Origin: Eggerthellaceae bacterium
Lineage (GTDB): Bacteria > Actinomycetota > Coriobacteriia > Coriobacteriales > Eggerthellaceae
Length of the DNA stretch: 8,721 nt
Direction: 5' to 3'
NCBI GenBank assembly: GCA_003452695.1
Contig: DMNP01000415.1
Location: forward strand, 1-8,721
Part shown: positions 6,075-8,721 of the stretch, piece by piece
Layout: every line of letters starts with the position of its first letter
Numbering within the stretch: the first letter of the stretch is position 1
Translations under genes and position numbers: made by a program
Notes under the pieces: model-generated
Database searches by the model: none
Seen by the model: only the letters and a program-made list of their open reading frames with translations
Told to the model about the DNA's origin: nothing

Positions 6075-6087
6075 AGGAGGCTCCTTT
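6073..6087. repeat. Palindrome covering the ribosome site
   Basis: AAAGGAGGCTCCTTT is a 7-1-7 inverted repeat made of the ribosome site of the serine hydrolase and its complement. A single-base loop is too tight for a full RNA hairpin, but a shortened stem could mask the site, and two transcripts could pair through it. It may also be chance. Confidence 0.4.
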
Positions 6088-6088
6088 G

Positions 6089-6880
6089 ATGCATGCATCG
6101 ATATCGGAGAACCAGCAGATGTGCTGCGAGCTTATTCGCAATGCCCCGATGAGCGAGTATGGTGCGCTTTCGAGCGGTGCGAACAGCCCCTGCATCGGCG
6201 ATGCACGTCTCGCGCGCCTTGCTTCTGCGGTCGAGGGCATCCGGGCGCTTGGCGCAGACGTGGGGTTCGCCGTGTTCGACGAGCGCGCGGGCAAAACGCT
6301 TACCCTGAACGTCGACACGATGTTCTTCGGCGCGAGCACTGTGAAGGCGATGTGGGTGACCTACCTGTTCCAGGAGCACCTCGAGCGGGGCCGCATCGCG
6401 TGGGACGAAATCGCGGGGCACGTCGAGGGCTGCATCGCGCAATCGAGCAACAAAGCGTACACGGTGCTGAGGTCGAATTACGGTAGCGAGCAGGAATTCG
6501 GAGATTGGCTTGCGCGTGTAGGCGTTCGCCCTATCGTCTCATGGGATTATTACACGCCGCGCGAACAGGCGCTCGTGTGGACGCATATGATGGCGTATGC
6601 GGAATCCGATGGCGCGTACGTGGATGCATGGAAAGCGACTTTCAACCATTCGACCAGGTCGTTTATACGCGAGGCGCTCGGCGCTCGTCGCTTGGTGTAC
6701 TCCAAACCCGGGTGGATACACGAAAACGAGCGCCGCCCCAACACGTACGACGACGCCGCCATCGTAATCGGCGCCGACGGCAAGCGCCGCCTGATGTCCA
6801 TCATGTCGACCATGGATCCACTCGCCGATTGCGCCTTGCTGCGCGACCTCGCTGCCGTGCTCGATGCCCTGTTGGTGTGA
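6089..6880 (+). CDS. Class A beta-lactamase-like serine hydrolase
   Basis: The 263-residue protein has the penicillin-recognising serine enzyme motifs in order. STVK (83-86) is the S-x-x-K motif with nucleophile Ser83 and Lys86. SSN (119-121) stands at the S-D-N position. KPG (206-208) stands at the K-T-G position. Length matches the class A beta-lactamase domain, but there is no signal peptide: the N-terminus is polar, with M11-C12-C13 and no hydrophobic run. True beta-lactamases are exported, so an antibiotic-resistance role is doubtful. A cytoplasmic peptidase, esterase or transpeptidase acting on peptides is an alternative. ATG 6089 is chosen over the adjoining TTG 6086 because AAAGGAGG (6073-6080) sits 8 bases upstream. 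It converges on the VanY/TylF gene with 23 nt between stops. Confidence 0.8.
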   Translation: MHASISENQQMCCELIRNAPMSEYGALSSGANSPCIGDARLARLASAVEGIRALGADVGFAVFDERAGKTLTLNVDTMFFGASTVKAMWVTYLFQEHLERGRIAWDEIAGHVEGCIAQSSNKAYTVLRSNYGSEQEFGDWLARVGVRPIVSWDYYTPREQALVWTHMMAYAESDGAYVDAWKATFNHSTRSFIREALGARRLVYSKPGWIHENERRPNTYDDAAIVIGADGKRRLMSIMSTMDPLADCALLRDLAAVLDALLV

Positions 6881-6903
6881 TGATCTTCGTTTTATTTTGG
6901 CAT

Positions 6904-8187
6904 TCACCAAGGTTTTTGGATGACAAGCGAACCGCCAAGATCGGGGATGGGGACCCGCATGAAACGCCCCAGCTCCTTTTCGGCCTCCGCCACGGCGTCG
7001 TGGACGCCTTTCAGGTAATCGGTGTTGTAGTCGTGGATCATCAGGTAGCCGCCGTTCGCCAGGCGCGGCCAGAAGAACCTGATTCCTTGCACGGTGGTCC
7101 TGTGCAAGTCGACGTCCAGCATCACAAATGCGAAGACGACGTCTGAATCGTGCTGGCAAGCTGTCTCGGGGAAGAAGCCTTGCCTGATAATCGCATTTTC
7201 CCGATGGGGGAGGCGGCTTTGCACCATCTGGACACCGAACTTGGGGCCGGGCCGTATGGCTTTCCATCTGTCGGAGAAGTCCGGCGGAAGCGCGTACTTC
7301 TCGCTTTCTTCTCGCATCGCCTCCTCGTCGAAGCCGTCGAAGGAGTCGTACAGGTACAGCTTGCGGTCCGGAAACGCTCGGTTCAGAATCTCGCTCGTGT
7401 AGCCCAGCTCGACGCCGACCTCGGCTATGGCGCCCTCGACGCCGGCCCGTGTCAGCTCCTCGGCCAACAGCTCGATTTCGCGGTAGCGCGTGTAATCCAT
7501 AAGCGGCGCGTAGTGATCTTCCAGGGTGTCGGTCACCTTGTCGTAGAGCATCTTGCGGGTGGTGACCAACTCGGTGCTGGCGATTTCCCGGCCAAGTCTT
7601 GTCTCCCGATAGTACCGGTCGATTTCCGCCATGCGGCAGGCTTCGAGCTGGCCGTGCGCCTCGTGCCATTCCTCAAGGACCCAGCCGTGCTCGCGCATCT
7701 CCATCGCAACGGCGTGCCCGACATAGCGCAGGTGCCACGGTTCGGGTGGATAGCCGGTAACGTCCTCGCGGCCTTCCGGGTAACGCACGATGAAGCCATA
7801 TTCCCAGCATTTCTCGGCGAGCCAGGCTGCGTGGGCGTCGTCGAGGCTCATGCCGCGCCCGACTTGGGCTATGTCCATGGCAAGCCCCGTCTGGTGCTCG
7901 CTGCATCCAGGGCGCGCGACGTAGCCATCCGAGCTGTCTGCGAACAGTCCTGCCTGGTAGTCGCTCGAGCGGAAGGCGCTCAGAATCATGAAATCGTCGA
8001 ATCCCTCGCGCTCGGCCTGCTCGAACAGCGCGTTGGCGGCGTCGGTCGCACACTCGGACAGGCGCGTTCTGCGGGGATACAGCAGATAGTGACGCGGCTG
8101 CACCTTCCACAGGTCCACGAGGTCGTCGGGCTGCCAATCCAGCGGCAGCGGGTGCGATTCGTTCACGAGCATGGTCGGATTGTTCAT
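6904..8187 (-). CDS. VanY-like D,D-carboxypeptidase fused to TylF-type O-methyltransferase
   Basis: This 427-residue protein has two domains. Residues about 13-178 form a VanY/M15B zinc peptidase: SAFRSSDYQ (70-78), SEHQTGLAMD (96-105, ligands H98 and D105) and EPWH (149-152, catalytic E149 and ligand H152). Residues about 230-427 match the TylF/macrocin O-methyltransferase family, with a SAM-binding EVGVELGYTSEIL (256-268), DSFDGF (281-286), RQGFFPET (335-342), LDVDLHRTT (357-365) and IHDY (384-387), whose acidic residues would bind metal. A helical linker (about 179-229) joins them. VanY enzymes are normally secreted or membrane-bound; no signal is present. ATG 8187 is chosen over TTG 8211 because GGAAAGGAAG lies 3 bases upstream. 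The gene is divergent from precursor 4 across operator copy D. A role in trimming or methylating a peptide product is inferred. Confidence 0.88.
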   Translation of the reverse strand: MNNPTMLVNESHPLPLDWQPDDLVDLWKVQPRHYLLYPRRTRLSECATDAANALFEQAEREGFDDFMILSAFRSSDYQAGLFADSSDGYVARPGCSEHQTGLAMDIAQVGRGMSLDDAHAAWLAEKCWEYGFIVRYPEGREDVTGYPPEPWHLRYVGHAVAMEMREHGWVLEEWHEAHGQLEACRMAEIDRYYRETRLGREIASTELVTTRKMLYDKVTDTLEDHYAPLMDYTRYREIELLAEELTRAGVEGAIAEVGVELGYTSEILNRAFPDRKLYLYDSFDGFDEEAMREESEKYALPPDFSDRWKAIRPGPKFGVQMVQSRLPHRENAIIRQGFFPETACQHDSDVVFAFVMLDVDLHRTTVQGIRFFWPRLANGGYLMIHDYNTDYLKGVHDAVAEAEKELGRFMRVPIPDLGGSLVIQKPW

Positions 8188-8296
8188 CGGCTTCCTTTCC
8201 GGGAGATTCAAGGGCGCATCCGTGAGCGCGGGCGCCGATGAAGGCGGCCCATCGCCTTTGATTGTACGAAGAAAACCGCATCATTGAGCATAAAAC

Positions 8297-8357
8297 CGTG
8301 ACAATCTGGAACATCTGGCATGCCATGTGCTCAAATGCAGCCGAAGATGCTTATGAT
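8297..8357 (+). promoter_or_regulatory. Conserved operator/promoter, copy D
   Basis: The dyad GACAATCTGGAACATC lies at 8300-8315, inside a block starting at 8297. The -10 region, CTTATGAT, starts 53 bp after the block start, exactly as in copy A; TATGAT is at 8352-8357. A further shared stretch, CGAATAATCAT, lies 76 bp from the block start in both A and D. On the minus strand TACAAT at 8266-8261 could be a -10 for the VanY/TylF gene at a similar distance from the dyad, so the site may act in both directions. Confidence 0.75.
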
Positions 8358-8397
8358 GAGAATGCAGTCGAATAATCATGACAGAGAAGGGAGTACC

Positions 8398-8667
8398 ATG
8401 GATTTCAAAGATGTGGATATCAGCCCCGAGCTGCGCGAGAAGGCGAAGGCCTGCACGAGCCCCGAGGAGCTGCTGGCCTTGGCCAAGAGCGAGGGCTACA
8501 AGCTCTCGGATACGGATATCGAAGCGATCTCCGGCGGCGCATGGGCCGGCGGCGGCGGATCATGCGATTCATACCAATGGAGCGGAGACTCCCGCCAAAG
8601 CATCGATCCCGCCCTCGCCCCTGCCGACTTCGTGAACGGCGTCGTAGACGGCGGCGAGCTCGACTAG
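8398..8667 (+). CDS. Nif11-type RiPP precursor peptide 4
   Basis: This 89-residue paralogue of precursor 1 has the shared leader (1-47, ending ISGG) and a core starting AWAGGGGSCDSYQW. The tail DFVNGVVDGGELD is nearly identical to that of precursor 1, including the final GGELD. One core Cys is present (C56). Comparison of the two shows a conserved WAG-GGSC start, a variable centre, then SRQ-x-x-DPA and the acidic tail. This pattern suggests that both ends of the core are recognised or modified while the middle is free to vary. The ribosome site AGAAGGGAG (8385-8393) precedes ATG 8398; the upstream in-frame start is rejected. It is followed after 6 nt by a sortase-like gene. Confidence 0.88.
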   Translation: MDFKDVDISPELREKAKACTSPEELLALAKSEGYKLSDTDIEAISGGAWAGGGGSCDSYQWSGDSRQSIDPALAPADFVNGVVDGGELD

Positions 8668-8673
8668 CGTTAG

Positions 8674-8721
8674 ATGCCCTACGACGAGCTGACACGGGCC
8701 GACCTCGAGCGCTTCGGCGGC
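8674..8721 (+). CDS. Start of a second class B sortase-like gene (cut by window edge)
   Basis: Only 16 codons are visible, MPYDELTRADLERFGG. They differ from the start of the broken sortase-like gene at 888 by two residues and run in frame to the edge. The start lies 6 nt after the stop of precursor 4, as in the left copy, so the two are probably translationally coupled. By comparison with the left copy, the next 65 or so residues should lead into the INPD-VGW sortase B motif without a membrane segment. Whether this copy is intact cannot be seen here. Confidence 0.7.
   Translation, partial: MPYDELTRADLERFGG

Larger units (their letters stand above)
8398..8721 (+). repeat. Duplicated precursor/sortase-start block, right copy
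   Basis: This is the counterpart of 609-935: same gene order, same 6-nt gap between the precursor stop and the sortase-like ATG, and close DNA similarity in the leader, tail and sortase start. Confidence 0.85.

Noticed and set aside
6904..8187. Vancomycin resistance or beta-lactam resistance locus (with the serine hydrolase)
   Set aside because: No vanA/vanH/vanX/vanS genes are present, and neither enzyme has an export signal.
7150..8241. Long plus-strand open frame opposite the VanY/TylF gene
   Set aside because: The minus strand carries complete motifs for both domains, and the plus frame has no recognisable domain.
609..8721. CRISPR array suggested by repeated sequence blocks
   Set aside because: The repeats are coding leaders of four precursor genes and four promoters, not short repeats with regular spacers.

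Overview
The window looks like high-GC actinobacterial DNA, most plausibly from a gut Coriobacteriia/Eggerthellaceae-type genome. This is an inference from GC-rich third codon positions, AGGAGG-like ribosome sites and the gene families present; no marker gene fixes the taxon. It reads as an accessory region devoted to ribosomally made, post-translationally modified peptides (RiPPs).

Layout. Positions 1-490 hold no firm gene: two strong hairpins, a possible 22-codon ORF and a decayed C-terminal scrap of a vanY-like gene on the minus strand. At 493-1171 come a promoter/operator, a Nif11-type precursor gene (609-881) and, 6 nt later, a broken class B sortase-like gene (888-1171). At 1176-3859 a second copy of the promoter drives a radical SAM/SPASM maturase (1318-2646) and a HipA-like kinase (2653-3834), closed by a hairpin. 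At 3870-4488 a third promoter copy precedes two more precursor genes (3970-4182, 4254-4448) and a hairpin. Positions 4489-5000 hold another hairpin, the 3' remnant of an alpha/beta hydrolase gene, and an 85-bp element with near-perfect 17-bp terminal inverted repeats. A CapA-family gene (5001-5999, minus) is divergent from a class A beta-lactamase-like serine hydrolase (6089-6880, plus). This converges on a fused VanY carboxypeptidase/TylF-type O-methyltransferase gene (6904-8187, minus). A fourth promoter copy (8297-8357), a fourth precursor (8398-8667) and the first 16 codons of a second sortase-like gene (8674 to the edge) close the window.

How it may work. Four precursors share an almost invariant Nif11 leader ending in a GG motif but carry different cores, each with a Trp two or three residues after GG. 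Four promoters share a 16-bp dyad, GAC(A/G)(T/A)TCTGGAAC(A/G)TC, at a nearly fixed distance (53-54 bp from the start of the conserved block to the -10 region). No good -35 box is visible, which suggests activator control of one regulon. The leader would let common machinery recognise each peptide, while different enzymes could tailor or process different cores. The CapA, beta-lactamase-like, VanY and visible sortase-like N-termini belong to families that usually work outside the membrane, yet none shows a signal peptide or membrane anchor. They may therefore act on cytoplasmic peptide substrates. The vanY<-operator->precursor->sortase arrangement exists twice, intact at the right end and decayed at the left, so the locus seems to have grown by cassette duplication. 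No transporter, leader peptidase of the C39 type or regulator gene lies inside the window.
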